A stretch of 64,000 bases of DNA from Paraescarpia echinospica (Eukaryota; Annelida; Polychaeta; Sabellida; Siboglinidae). Shown here in pieces: positions 1 through 12,000 of the stretch; position 1 is the first letter of the stretch, and each line of letters begins with the position of its first letter. Below the pieces are notes generated by a model, which saw only the letters and a list, made by a program, of their open reading frames with translations, was not told the DNA's origin and did not search any database. The translations under genes were made by a program, and so were the position numbers. The DNA lies in contig CM034542.1 of assembly GCA_020002185.1 (NCBI GenBank), forward strand, positions 53,909,858 through 53,973,857. Reading direction: 5' to 3'.

Positions 1-3000
1 CTTGGCAATGTATAGTTAGTTGTGTTTGCCCGGTTATCACACAACACACATACTGGTTTTTGAGTAAAACCATTGAAGACTGGAAACAGTATCATCTTAA
101 CAGCATGACTGTTATTAGACAATACCGTTTTCTGGTAACCCAGACAATGAATGATAAAAAATGGTTTCAGTAATTTTCTTCATCCATAATCGTTTAGTTA
201 ATTATCGTAAAAACATGTTATAAATATAATTCCGTTATAAGACTGGCCAACTGAACATGTGGTAATGAACCTCGATTGTTTAGTGTAATTTTGCCATTAT
301 CTATATGAATAAGAACCTTCTGTTCATGACTGTTGACATTTTCTAAACCTCTGAACAAAGGCCAAAGTCGGGCGTTCATGTGATGGACATTTCATTAACA
401 TTTAACACCTGTTAAATGTTATTCCCTACATGCAGTATAATTATTTATTTGCCCTGAATTAAACATTCAAATTGATCAGATAATGGTTAATTTAAGAAAA
501 GGTGTGATTCTGGTTCAAAATATTAGAATGTACATCGTTTAATTTTAGACTATATGACACTATTTGTTTGAAAAAGATCACACTTTGTTCCAAATAATTT
601 GATAAGATGTTACTTACAATGGGCTGTATCCATTTGTACCACCCGGCAAAGCATCAGCTATGGACAAGTTATCAGTTAGTAATAAATACGGTTTCATGTA
701 TAATTTCTCTTTCTAAAAGTGGTGCAACGACTGATAAATATCAAAATTTAACAAAAGAAATTGTTTTCTTTTCTCCAGACTGCATCAAAGTGTTACATCT
801 GGTTTCCAGTTAATACAACAAACAACTGGTTGTCTAGACAGGGCGCAGGTGTGCTGTTTGCCAATACTATGGAATCTCTAGTCGATCTAAAGTGTTGTGT
901 TGGCGGGAGTCTGAAAGGCTGTGCATCAATACAGGAATAATCTTAAAGGGCAGGGTTCGGATTCCACACAGTTCTTGAGGGCATCGGATGGAATTCCAAC
1001 GAGGCCAATGTAGGCTTCTGACACAATAACATGGTGTCTTTTTGGGTTGATGTGTGATTTGGCAGATGTGCTATAGTCACACATGGCTAAGTTTTGGTCT
1101 CATTGTTCGTCTTAACATTATCAATGTCATTTTGTTAAACAACTTTGTCTAAATAGTGTACATATTTTATTAGCGTACACATCTAGGTCACCTTTCCAAG
1201 TTGTCGTATAATTTTATTGAATATAATTTTAATTTATTAATTTTATGTTTTAATCATTACTTATTAATTATTATTATTTATTATTATACATTTTTGAGGA
1301 CCACGTTGGAAATAAGTGTACTTTTGTGTGCTTTAATGTATTATCGTTGATGTTATATTTAAAAAAATAAATATACGACTCTTTCTCTTAATAAGTTTGC
1401 GTGTACCTGATATATACGAGTTTACTTGGGAATAAACTAAATTAGTCAGACTATTGGTGTTTGACATAACATTGCTTCCAATGTCCCACTCACTCCGCTA
1501 TGTATAACTTTATATTACATCACCAGGTGGCGCTTCAGTCATCATAACGCAGGACTGTTCGCCTTCACTTGAAGTCAGCAGCCTAATTAACTAAGATCGA
1601 AAAGAAAACATTTTAGGGAAATTATATAGATGCATGACAGGAAATGAAATGTCTGCTAAACTTCCCCATGAAACCAATTTTTATAATGTCATATGAATGT
1701 TTTGAGATAATCCCTAAAAACTTAAATAAATGTGCACTAGTGGATAAAAATACACAACTATTTTTAAAACCTTACATTTTTGGTGGGAAATGCTAAAAGC
1801 AGCTACCAGAAATTATAATTTGATGATGATTTCTAGTGACAATTTGTTATAGTTTGAAGCTTGTTGATTAGTTAGCCATAACTAACCAGTCATTGGGTTT
1901 AACTTTAGTTGAACCAGTCAAAGTACTTTTGAAAGTTGTCCCAAAGAAAAGCCATGTCAGTAGGTGCAAATATGTTGTGGATGCAAATTCTTGCTATGGC
2001 GCCTAACGCCATCACAGTCGGTATGGTATCAACAAAAAGACAAAATTAGTCAGTATCTCGTCGTGAACCCACTACCAAGGCTAAGCGACAGATGCATCGA
2101 ATGGGCAGCTCTTATTGATTTTCTTGTTTGCCTTGCGCAGACAGCAATTTTAGCAGGCTGATTGCCAGTTGAAATGTTTGAGTTATCGTAATTTACAATA
2201 TATTGCAGGATCCAACAACATTTAGATAATATATTTCGGTCTTTGCCAAGAATGAATGACTTTAAACATTTATTGTCAGAAATTCTTGTATGACAGTAAA
2301 GACCAATGTTCAGCAAATCAATGATTGTGCACATGTATAAGTAGTACCGGGTAATATATAACATTTTCTCTTACCAACTTGTTGCCAAATGGTACCATCT
2401 TTCACCTGGGTCTCTCCTCCTAGGGACACACAAGTTGGTGCAGAAGGTAGATCAGATGTCAGTATCCTTATTCTGTGATTAATGTCTGACTGCAGACACC
2501 TATTGTGCATGCCCCAGAGAATGTACAAAATGCTAAATCCCTAGCCACATTCCGTGCTGTCATAGGTCGTCTCATTTGCATACATGGGATATAGACATGT
2601 TTTTATATAGTTTCCTAAGCAAGTAAACTATGTTCTGCCGTTAGATATAGTTTAATTCCCTCAACAAGCCAGTTGGGTTTTCTTCCTAATAACGAAACAA
2701 GCCAAGAAGCGAGATGTTTCATTGAGAACGTTCAAGTGTGTTCCGCCAGTTGTGACCAATAAATAAAAGTTATGTGTGTTTCATGATGTTAATACACAAG
2801 ACATTTTGTACATTTTATGAAACAACAAAGAGAAGTGGAATGTAATATGTGCTGGCAATATGACTTAGTAGATGAGACGCGTACTGTGCTGGATGTAAAT
2901 GATTGTACAAGATTGACACTAGCCAAGCATAGGTTGCTATGGCTACTAGGACACAGTTCTGACTGCATGTTTGCTTGGGGTGATAAAGTCACCCTTCTTT

Positions 3001-3274
3001 TTGGCTGTTCATGTGTGTGCAACCGTTCTGATTAGTTAGTAAGTAAATAAGTAAATTATTTATTTCCAACATTTAACATTACACGTCACAATTAAACAAA
3101 TACAATGTTGAATGTGGAAAGTTAGATAATGGATGTGTAATCAGTTACATAACGTAATGTAGTCAACAGTCATGATGTGATAATGGTTAGGTAATAAGAT
3201 AAGGAAGTGTACCATTTGACAGGTATGGTAGCTTTGTGATACTTTGAACAGATGAAGTGAGGGTTAAAAGTTTG
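1..3274. other. Upstream non-coding DNA, no gene recognised
   Basis: AT-rich sequence with only short ORFs that show no family motif. It could be the intron before exon 1 of the window, since that exon starts in phase 0 after a good acceptor, but no upstream GOGAT exon (CGVGF-type amidotransferase start) was found. Confidence 0.6.
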
Positions 3275-3278
3275 TTAA

Positions 3279-5198
3279 GGCCAGACACGGCAGGTAGATA
3301 GGATTATTTTTTAATTTGTGCAAACAGTTCAATTTTTTCTGCCCAATGCATGAAATGGGTCCTACTGAGTAAAATATATATTGAACTTTTTTCAGCCAGA
3401 CCCCCCGTTTTCATGGTAACAAACAAAATGGCTGCCATTTTGAGCAAATATTGGCTAATTTGGAAAAGCTGCCACTTTTTATTGAATCCATATACAGTCA
3501 CGCCTCGTTATAACGCGCCCCGTTATAACGCGGATTCGGTTATAACGCGGTCGGTCGTGGACCCCGAATTTCTGCCGCCAGGGGGGAAATGGGCGCTATG
3601 ACAAACTATATTAACACGGTAATAACTGTCAATTGTTTTGTGTGAAGTTATCCCCGTCTTTGTCCACGGCATGTGTATGTTGAAAGACTAGTTGGCGGAC
3701 AATAAATTTAACATTGACGTACAACTGCAACGAAGTGTGAGGCGCGTCACTACGTTGCCGTTGTTTATTCTGCACTGCCAATTAATGCTATCAAAGTTTC
3801 TTTGACCATAATTATGGTCAGTTTTAACTTTAGGAACAGTAAATGTGGAGCGAAGTATTGTTTGTTTTGCGCCGACATCAAACGAATCGTTTCCAATCTG
3901 CTAGTCATGCTCATGGCTTCCGCGGATCGCCAGTTCGCCTGGTTTCGGCGCCGGGCGGCTTGTAAAGTGTAATTGAAATTCACAAATACGCCTTGCTTAA
4001 GAATGGGTTAAATACGTTTTAATACAGCTTAGTAGGCAAGATCAGTAAGCTAACATTGCGTAACAAATATTAGCTTTTCGCTGCGATGAACGCAAAGCTA
4101 CTGCCTGTACTGGTGCGCCAAAATATTAATTCGTCAACCGCATATGAATTGGTGAATCGTAATATTGTTCGGCACGGTAAATGTGCTTTCTAAATTGGTA
4201 TTTTGATATTGATTGAAAGACGAAGTCAAGCCAATTGTGAGCGTACTTATAGATTTAAATTCTTAATCAACTCTAACACAGCGTTTCTCAAATCATGTGC
4301 GTATTCGGCTGCTGAATGCCAGGTCATTATTTTAGATATTACGTCAACGGTACCATATTATTGTTCAGTTGACCGTGGCTTGTTGGTCCGTTGTTTATTT
4401 AAAAACGGTACACAATTCATGTATTTTATTCAGTTCAACAGTGTACGACATTTAAACAGACTACACACTGACATTGGCTGGCAGTTTAATAAGCTTCATA
4501 AACTGCGTATAGACTGCGCGACGTGCACACTTTGGTTGGCTTCGATGGCGTTCTTCGTGCAGCAGCGATGTCGGTCGTTGTCGTAGCACCCCTGACGGCA
4601 GATATGGGAACGCGCCTCGTTTATAACGCGCCTCGTTTATAACGATTCATTTCGTGGACCCCGACTACCGCGTTATAACGAGGCGCGACTGTATCGGTAT
4701 AATTCTTGCAAATCCATGTTCTCTATAGAGTCTATTGTGCAATGATCAGAGCATTTTTTGAAATGTGTTTTATTTTTTAAATAATTTTTTGGTAAAATAC
4801 GAAAAAAAATCTTCTTTTTTTGCAACAAATATGGCTATATCTTTCAAACTATTCATGATTTTAAAAAAGTGTCTGATCATTGCACACAGTAGAATATGCT
4901 GAATGCAACACTGAAGACTTTATTTACATAGCATAATTATTCCAAGAGATATCCCGTTTCCAAATGCAGAAATTTGAAGAAAAATGTTTTTGAGAAAATG
5001 GCTGTCAAAGATTGCATAATGGATTTCATTACATGATATCGACATGCTTAATCCATGACTAAAACTCACTTAGAGGTATGTAATTGTCATAGAAGTTAAC
5101 TTTATTGATAGTATGCATACAAAGGTACAATAATCTGGCAGAAAACCATTTTCAGTATTTTTTGTCAAAAAACACCATTTCACCTAGGGTGTCTGGCC
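3279..5198. mobile_element. TTAA-flanked MITE, split by a nested element
   Basis: Terminal inverted repeats GGCCAGACAC (3279-3288) and GTGTCTGGCC (5189-5198) are exact reverse complements. Each is bordered by TTAA (3275-3278 and 5199-5202), which fits a TTAA target-site duplication. Removing the nested insertion leaves about 720 bp. No transposase is visible. TTAA targets are typical of piggyBac transposons, but the termini do not begin with CCC, so the superfamily is uncertain. Confidence 0.8.
3495..4691. mobile_element. Tigger/pogo-like MITE with TA target duplication
   Basis: The ends are inverted repeats of about 24 bp beginning CAGTCRCGCCTCG and continuing into the motif GTTATAACGCG, which is repeated in the subterminal region on both sides. 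TA dinucleotides flank both ends (3493-3494, 4692-4693). The CAGT start, TA duplication and GTTATAACG motif match Tc1/mariner-superfamily Tigger-like elements. The 127-residue ORF inside (4203-4586) shows no transposase motif. It sits inside the TTAA element, so it inserted later. Confidence 0.82.
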
Positions 5199-5429
5199 TT
5201 AACTGTAAAGTCTGACTTCATTTGTGTGTATCTGTTGGATATATGGCCAAGTTTTCCTTAATCAGATGTAAATGTCATTGTTTCCTGATTGCTTCTTGTT
5301 TCAAACTTTTTCTTACAACTTACTCATTGCTTGGTGTAATAAACAGGCAGTTACAACTTAAGCAACTTCATCCAGATTGATTTGTTTTTTAATGTTTGGC
5401 TCCTCGCTCTGTGGTATCAATGATTGATT

Positions 5430-8400
5430 GCTTATTTGCTTCATTGGTTCCTGAAGTGTGTGCTTGTTTGATTCATTGGTTCCTGAAGTGTGTGCTTGTT
5501 TGATTCATTGGTTCCTGAAGTGTGTGCTTGTTTGATTCATTGGTTCCTGAAGTGTGTGCTTATTTGCTTCATTGGTTCCTGAAGTGTGTGCTTGTTTGAT
5601 TCATTGGTTCCTGAAGTGTGTGCTTGTTTGATTCATTGGTTCCTGAAGTGTGTGCTTATTTGCTTCATTGGTTCCTGAAGTGAGTGCTTGTTTGATTCAT
5701 TGGTTCCTGAAGTGTGTGCTTGTTTGATTCATTGGTTCCTGAAGTGTGTGCTTGTTTGATTTATTGGTTCCTGAAGAGTGTGCTTATTTGCTTCATTGGT
5801 TCCTGAAGTGTGTGCTTATTTGCTTCATTGGTTCCTGAAGTGAGTGCTTGTTTGATTCATTGGTTCCTGAAGTGTGTGCTTATTTGATTAATTGGTCCCT
5901 GAAGTGTGTGCATGTTTGATTAATTGGTTCCTGAAGTGTGTGCTTGTTTGATTAATTGGTTCCTGAAGTGTGTGCTTGTTTGCTTCATTGGTTCCTGAAG
6001 TGTGTGCTTGTTTGATTCATTGGTTCCTGAAGTGTGTGCTTGTTTGATTAATTGGTTCCTGAAGTGTGTGCTTGTTTGATTAATTGGTTCCTGAAGTGTG
6101 TGCTTGTTTGATTCATTGGTTCCTGAAGTGTGTGCTTGTTTGATTCATTGGTTCCTGAAGTGTGTGCTTGTTTGATTCATTGGTCCCTGAAGTGTGTGCT
6201 TGTTTGATTAATTGGTTCCTGAAGTGTGTGCTTGTTTGCTTCATTGGTTCCTGAAGTGTGTGCTTGTTTGATTCATTGGTTCCTGCTGTGTGTGCTTATC
6301 TGCTTCATTGGTTCCTGGAGTGTGTGCTTGTTTGATTCGTTGGTTCCTGAAGAGTGCTTATTTGCTTCATTGGTTCCTGAAGTGTGTGCTTGTTTGATTC
6401 ATCGGTTCCTGAAGTGTGTGCTTGTTTGATTCATTGGTTCCTGAAGTGTGTGCTTATTTGATTCATTGGTCCCTGAAGTGTGTGCTTGTTTGATTAATTG
6501 GTTCCTGAAGTGTGTGCTTGTTTGCTTCATTGGTTCCTGAAGTGTGTGCTTGTTTGATTCATTGGTTCCTGAAGTGTGTGCTTGTTTGATTCGTTGGTTC
6601 CTGAAGTGTGTGATTGTTTGCTTCATTGGTTCCTGAAGTGTGTGCTTGTTTGATTCATTGGTTCCTGAAGTGTGTGCTTGTTTGATTAATTGGTTCCTGA
6701 AGTGTGTGCTTGTTTGATTCGTTGGTTCCTGAAGTGTGTGCTTGTTTGCTTCATTGGTTCCTGAAGTGTGTGCTTGTTTGCTTCATTGGTTCCTGAAGTG
6801 TGCTTGTTTGATTCGTTGGTTCCTGAAGTGTGTGCTTGTTTGATTCATTGGTTCCTGAAGTGTGTGCTTGTTTGATTAATTGATTCCTGAAGTGTGTGCT
6901 TGTTTGATTAATTGGTTCCTGAAGTGTGTGCTTGTTTGCTTCATTGGTTCCTGAAGTGTGTGCTTGTTTGCTTCATTGGTTCCTGAAGTGTGTGCTTGTT
7001 TGTTTCATTGGTTCCTGAAGTGTGTGCTTGTTTGCTTCATTGGTTCCTGAAGTGTGTGCTTGTTTGATTCATTGGTTCCTGAAGTGTGTGCTTGTTTGAT
7101 TCGTTGGTTCCTGAAGTGTGCTTGTTTGCTTCGTTGGTTCCTGAAGTGTGTGCTTGTTTGATTCATTGGTTCCTGAAGTGTGTGCTTGTTTGATTCATTG
7201 GTTCCTGAAGTGTGCGCTTGTTTGCTTCGTTGGTTCCTGAAGTGTGTGCTTGTTTGCTTCGTTGGTTCCTGAAGTGTGTGCTTGTTTGCTTCGTTGGTTC
7301 CTGAAGTGTGTGCTTGTTTGATTCATTGGTTCCTGAAGTGTGTGCTTGTTTGATTCGTTGGTTCCTGAAGTGTGTGCTTGTTTGCTTCGTTGGTTCCTGA
7401 AGTGTGTGCTTGTTTGCTTCGTTGGTTCCTGAAGTGTGTGCTTGTTTGATTCATTGGTTCCTGAAGTGTGTGCTTGTTTGATTCGTTGGTTCCTGAAGTG
7501 TGTGCTTGTTTGATTCGTTGGTTCCTGAAGTGTGTGCTTGTTTGATTAATTGATTCCTGAAGTGTGTGCTTGTTTGATTCATTGGTTCCTGAAGTGTGTG
7601 CTTGTTTGCTTCATTGGTTCCTGAAGTGTGTGCTTGTTTGCTTCATTGGTTCCTGAAGTGTGTGCTTGTTTGCTTCATTGGTTCCTGAAGTGTGTGCTTG
7701 TTTGCTTCATTGGTTCCTGAAGTGTGTGCTTGTTTGCTTCATTGGTTCCTGAAGTGTGTGCTTGTTTGCTTCATTGGTTCCTGAAGTGTGTGCTTGTTTG
7801 GTTCATTGGTTCCTGAAGTGTGTGCTTGTTTGATTCGTTGGTTCCTGAAGTGTGCTTGTTTGCTTCGTTGGTTCCTGAAATGTGTGCTTGTTTGATTCTT
7901 TGGTTCCTGAAGTGTGTGCTTGTTTGATTCATTGGTTCCTGAAGTGTGTGCTTGTTTGCTTCGTTGGTTCCTGAAATGTGTGCTTGTTTGCTTCGTTGGT
8001 TCCTGAAGTGTGTGCTTGTTTGATTCATTGGTTCCTGAAGTGTGTGCTTGTTTGATTCGTTGGTTCCTGAAGTGTGTGCTTGTTTGCTTCGTTGGTTCCT
8101 GAAGTGTGTGCTTGTTTGATTCATTGGTTCCTGAAGTGTGTGCTTGTTTGATTCGTTGGTTCCTGAAGTGTGTGCTTGTTTGATTCGTTGGTTCCTGAAG
8201 TGTGTGCTTGTTTGATTAATTGATTCCTGAAGTGTGTGCTTGTTTGCTTCATTGGTTCCTGAAGTGTGTGCTTGTTTGCTTCATTGGTTCCTGAAGTGTG
8301 TGCTTGTTTGCTTCATTGGTTTCTGAAGTGTGTGCTTGTTTGCTTCATTGGTTTCTGAAGTGTGCTTGTTTGATTCATTGATTCCTGAAGTGTGTGCTTG

Positions 8401-8540
8401 TTTGCTTCATTGGTTCCTGAAGTGTGTGCTTGTTTGATTAATTGGTTCCTGAAGTGTGTGCTTGTTTGCTTCATTGGTTCCTGAAGTGTGTGTTTGTTTG
8501 CTTCATTGGTTTCTGAAGTGTGCTTGTTTGATTCATTGTG
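5430..8540. repeat. Minisatellite, 32-bp unit, about 97 copies
   Basis: Head-to-tail array whose unit contains GATTCATTGGTTCCTGAAG. Variants at the GATTCAT position (GCTTCAT, GATTAAT, GATTCGT) and 30-bp short units alternate along the array. A block near 7100-7560 recurs near 7830-8230, showing internal segment duplication. The unit is not a copy of the nearby exon 1 junction. Open antisense frames through the array are a consequence of the repeat. Confidence 0.95.
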
Positions 8541-8921
8541 TAATTGATCTTTACATTGGCTGATTGATTATTTGTGATCTCCTGGTATAGAATGATTGAT
8601 TGGTCTGGTAAAAATGGGGCTGAAAAATACTGATGAAAAGGCACTAATGATTAAATAAAGACCATTGAAAACTCTTGACAGTGGTATGTTTTATACAAAA
8701 CTCTTGAATTTGTTAATTGTCTGTATGAGCCCTGATTTAGAAATTTCTAGTGAGTGGTTTATTTTTAGGACATGCTCTGACAGATGTTATCACCCAACTA
8801 TCAGATCTAGATGCTGTGGTTTGAAATGTTTTGAGTTTCTACCTCCCTCTGCGGCCAGAAGAGCGCCCACCCAACAGTGACCCCACCCCGTTGATGACTG
8901 GGTAATAATTGGGTGTTTCAG
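8541..8921. other. Non-coding spacer before exon 1
   Basis: Unique sequence between the 32-bp array and the acceptor TTTCAG of exon 1. Nothing else recognised. Confidence 0.6.
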
Positions 8922-9058
8922 GGCCTGCTGTCGCCATGCCAACTGTGGGCGTACTTCCCCGACCTCAGTGATCCCGCCTACGAGACCCACGTGGCCATCA
9001 TCCACAGTCGCTTCTCCACCAACACTTTCCCCAGTTGGGAGAGGGCTCATCCCCAGAG
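8922..9058 (+). CDS. GOGAT: GOGAT exon 1 of window (amidotransferase domain)
   Basis: Starts in phase 0 after TTTCAG and ends within an Arg codon before GTAGGA. It encodes the family motif [12 protein letters not shown], part of the class II amidotransferase fold, about residue 200 of the mature enzyme by family comparison. The catalytic Cys exon must lie upstream of the window. Confidence 0.93.
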
Positions 9059-12000
9059 GTAGGACCCTTAATGACTTCTCCAGTTGCTCTGTAACGAACA
9101 CGTAAAACTGTGTGCCAAAAACGGTAAAAATTGTCTAGCTGTAGAGTTACCATGGAAACACCTACGTAACTTCTGATATACTGATCAAAGTTATTTATTT
9201 CTACTTAACCATTGTTGGCATGGCAACTTTTACTTAACCATTGAGGGCATGGCAACTTTTACTTAACCATTGAGGGCATAACAACCAACATATTCACATG
9301 TAGAGTCCTCGACATTAGCACTGGCCCGCTGGCCCAGTGCCTTTTTTGAGGCAGTCGGGCCAGTTCGGGCCACCAGTTTTCATATTTTACTGGCCCGCCG
9401 GGCCACTGGTTTCAATCCGATTGACCACCATCGTGTTTCCGGTAACACGACCTTACCTAGAAAAGTAGAACAATCCTAAAGCCTAATATTTTTATTTGAT
9501 ATTTAAAATAATGTTTGTTTTGTTACATTTTTCTTATAACTAATTAAATAACGGCAACAAAAACTCAGCCATGCGTATACGATGACATGTATACACTGCC
9601 ATACTCATTTGTGTCCGCCCACGTGATTGGTGAATGGCGGGAGTCATCCAATCACCCAATAAGCGGTCTTGTTACACGTTGGCTACGGATGACAGGCAAT
9701 CTCAACTGTCTGCATAATAAAAAGCTAGTGCTTTTAATATTCAATAATGGAAAGGCATAAAAGAATTTTTTTATACTGTCAAACATTTTATAGCATTGCT
9801 AAAGTCGATGGCTGCAGTGGTGGATCTTGTAATACAGCTGTGCCTTGGGCGGAACGAGAGCAAGGACTCTGGACAGTGTTGTTTACATCAACATCATGGT
9901 ACACATGGTATGGTGTTCAGATGCACATTTATCATGGTATAATGTGCCTGATCCTGGCAATACCAGCCTTAGGATTGAGCTTCGGAAAAGTCAGCATGAC
10001 ATCGCTCCAAGCAAACCTTAAACTTTGTAGACTTCTTCAGTGAAGCGACTGACAGGCACCTCAGTATCAAATATTTTTTCTATACAAAATCCGGGCCAGT
10101 AACGTTTTTGGGCGGGCCAATAACTTTTCAAATCTACTGGCCCCCTGGGCCAGTGGATACAAAACCTTAATGTCAAGGCCTGCAAATAGATTTTGTAAAA
10201 ACATTCAACTGTATATGCCTGTCCAGGTTGATGGCCCACAATGGTGAGATCAACACGCTGCGAGGCAACGTGAACCTGATGCATGCACGCGAGGGCGTCA
10301 TGCACAGTCCCACCTATGGCGACGACCTCAAGAAGTTGTTCCCTATCGTTGAACCAAAACTCTCCGACTCTGGCATTGTGGACAATGTGCTCGAGTTCCT
10401 AACTTTCACTGGACAACGCACCCTGCCCGAGGTAAGCACTATATGCACACTGCACATATACGGTTGAAAAACAATTCTAGACCCGTTATAAGTTTCAATA
10501 AGATATTCTTTATAGTCTCAACTGAGAAATTTGTTTTGGTGTAGAACAGACATGACTGCATTATAGAAAAAACGTGTGATAAAGCAGCAGATAAATAAAT
10601 AAATATGACACGTTTGTATGCACATCACATGCTTACAGGATTATGCTAAACATGGCAGAATACATTGCACTTTCAACACTAACAGTGACAGTGATACTAC
10701 GGCAGCGGGCATCGTGATGAGTTAAGCTGTCTGATAGAAAAAATGGCACGAAGTGTTTATATCTGTTAAACCTGCACGGAGGAGTGCGATAATGTCTGCC
10801 AGATCGCAGCAGTTGGAATTGGTGTTATGAGGCCTTGATTTGTAAGTCGTTCGATATGAGTCTTAGATTAGAAATCTATTATATTTGTGCTCCAGAGCTA
10901 AGATTCGAATGTTGATTGTACGGTATATAAAAACTATGTGTACCAAAGTTCAACACGGAAGGTTTACCTGAAGACTTGATATTGCAAATCTGTTTGCCAA
11001 CTTTAAAGTTAGAACCATTGGTTACGTTTATGCCATCACAATTAACTTTTTCTGATGTTAATAAAAAAAATTTCCATTGTTGTTGAATTGATTCTCATTA
11101 TTCTCTCTTCACTCCATATCACATCATGTATTAGGTGGATATTATTGGGATGTCCTGATCGAAAAATAAAAATTTACTGTGGTTACCAATATGAAAACGA
11201 TATCAAAGTTCTAATGTTGCCTTCATTTCACACAAATAAAATACGTAGAAATTTGGTAATGACCTATTTTGTATGGTTGCTGAGATTTTGCATACAGGTA
11301 TTTTTGACCAGCCCTGTGACAGACACAGCACTTAGAAGAAGAGTCCGTTATTTGTTTAGATATTGTAGCATCATTGTCATGGTAGTCCTACTCAAGAGTT
11401 ACTGACGTTGTCGTGTGACAGGCGATGATTACAATGGTGCCTGAGGCATGGCAGAATGATGTCACGATGACCAAGGACAAGAAGGCGTTCTACAAGTGGA
11501 GCTCCTTTGTCATGGAGCCTTGGGATGGCCCGGGTAAGATTTTATCTTCTTCACATTTTTTTCTCAAGTCACCTGTTTGTCTGACAGGGAATCATCTAAT
11601 TGTTCTCACTTCATCACACCACAAATTCTCCTTGTGCTGAAGTCAAAGAAATGCAAAGTGTTCAGTTTGTAAAGTACTCATGAACATTTGTTGCTAAGAG
11701 CATGTTATATTTTGCCCCCCCCCCCAGCAGACCTATTCATCAAAAACAACATTTCAACTTCCATTGAAGCATTCAGCTACACTGCAATGACTGCATGAAA
11801 GCTGTATGTTCCTATGATTGGTCTATCCATCACGTAACCTGTTGCCTAATAATATGTCTGTCAAGCCATTTAAAAAATAGATGCCGAACGCTGGAGATTT
11901 TGGACATTCTATTGTATATTTTGTTGAAATTCTGGCCCCAAATGTTTTTCTTTTTGATATTTAACATGGTCAGGTAACTGGATGCACAAATATCATTTAT

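Noticed and set aside
4203..4586. 127-residue ORF inside the Tigger-like element as a transposase
   Set aside because: No DDE, helix-turn-helix or CENP-B-like motif is visible, and the element is too short for a full transposase.
5430..8540. CRISPR-like regular repeats
   Set aside because: Units are contiguous with no unique spacers and lie beside a eukaryotic multi-exon gene.
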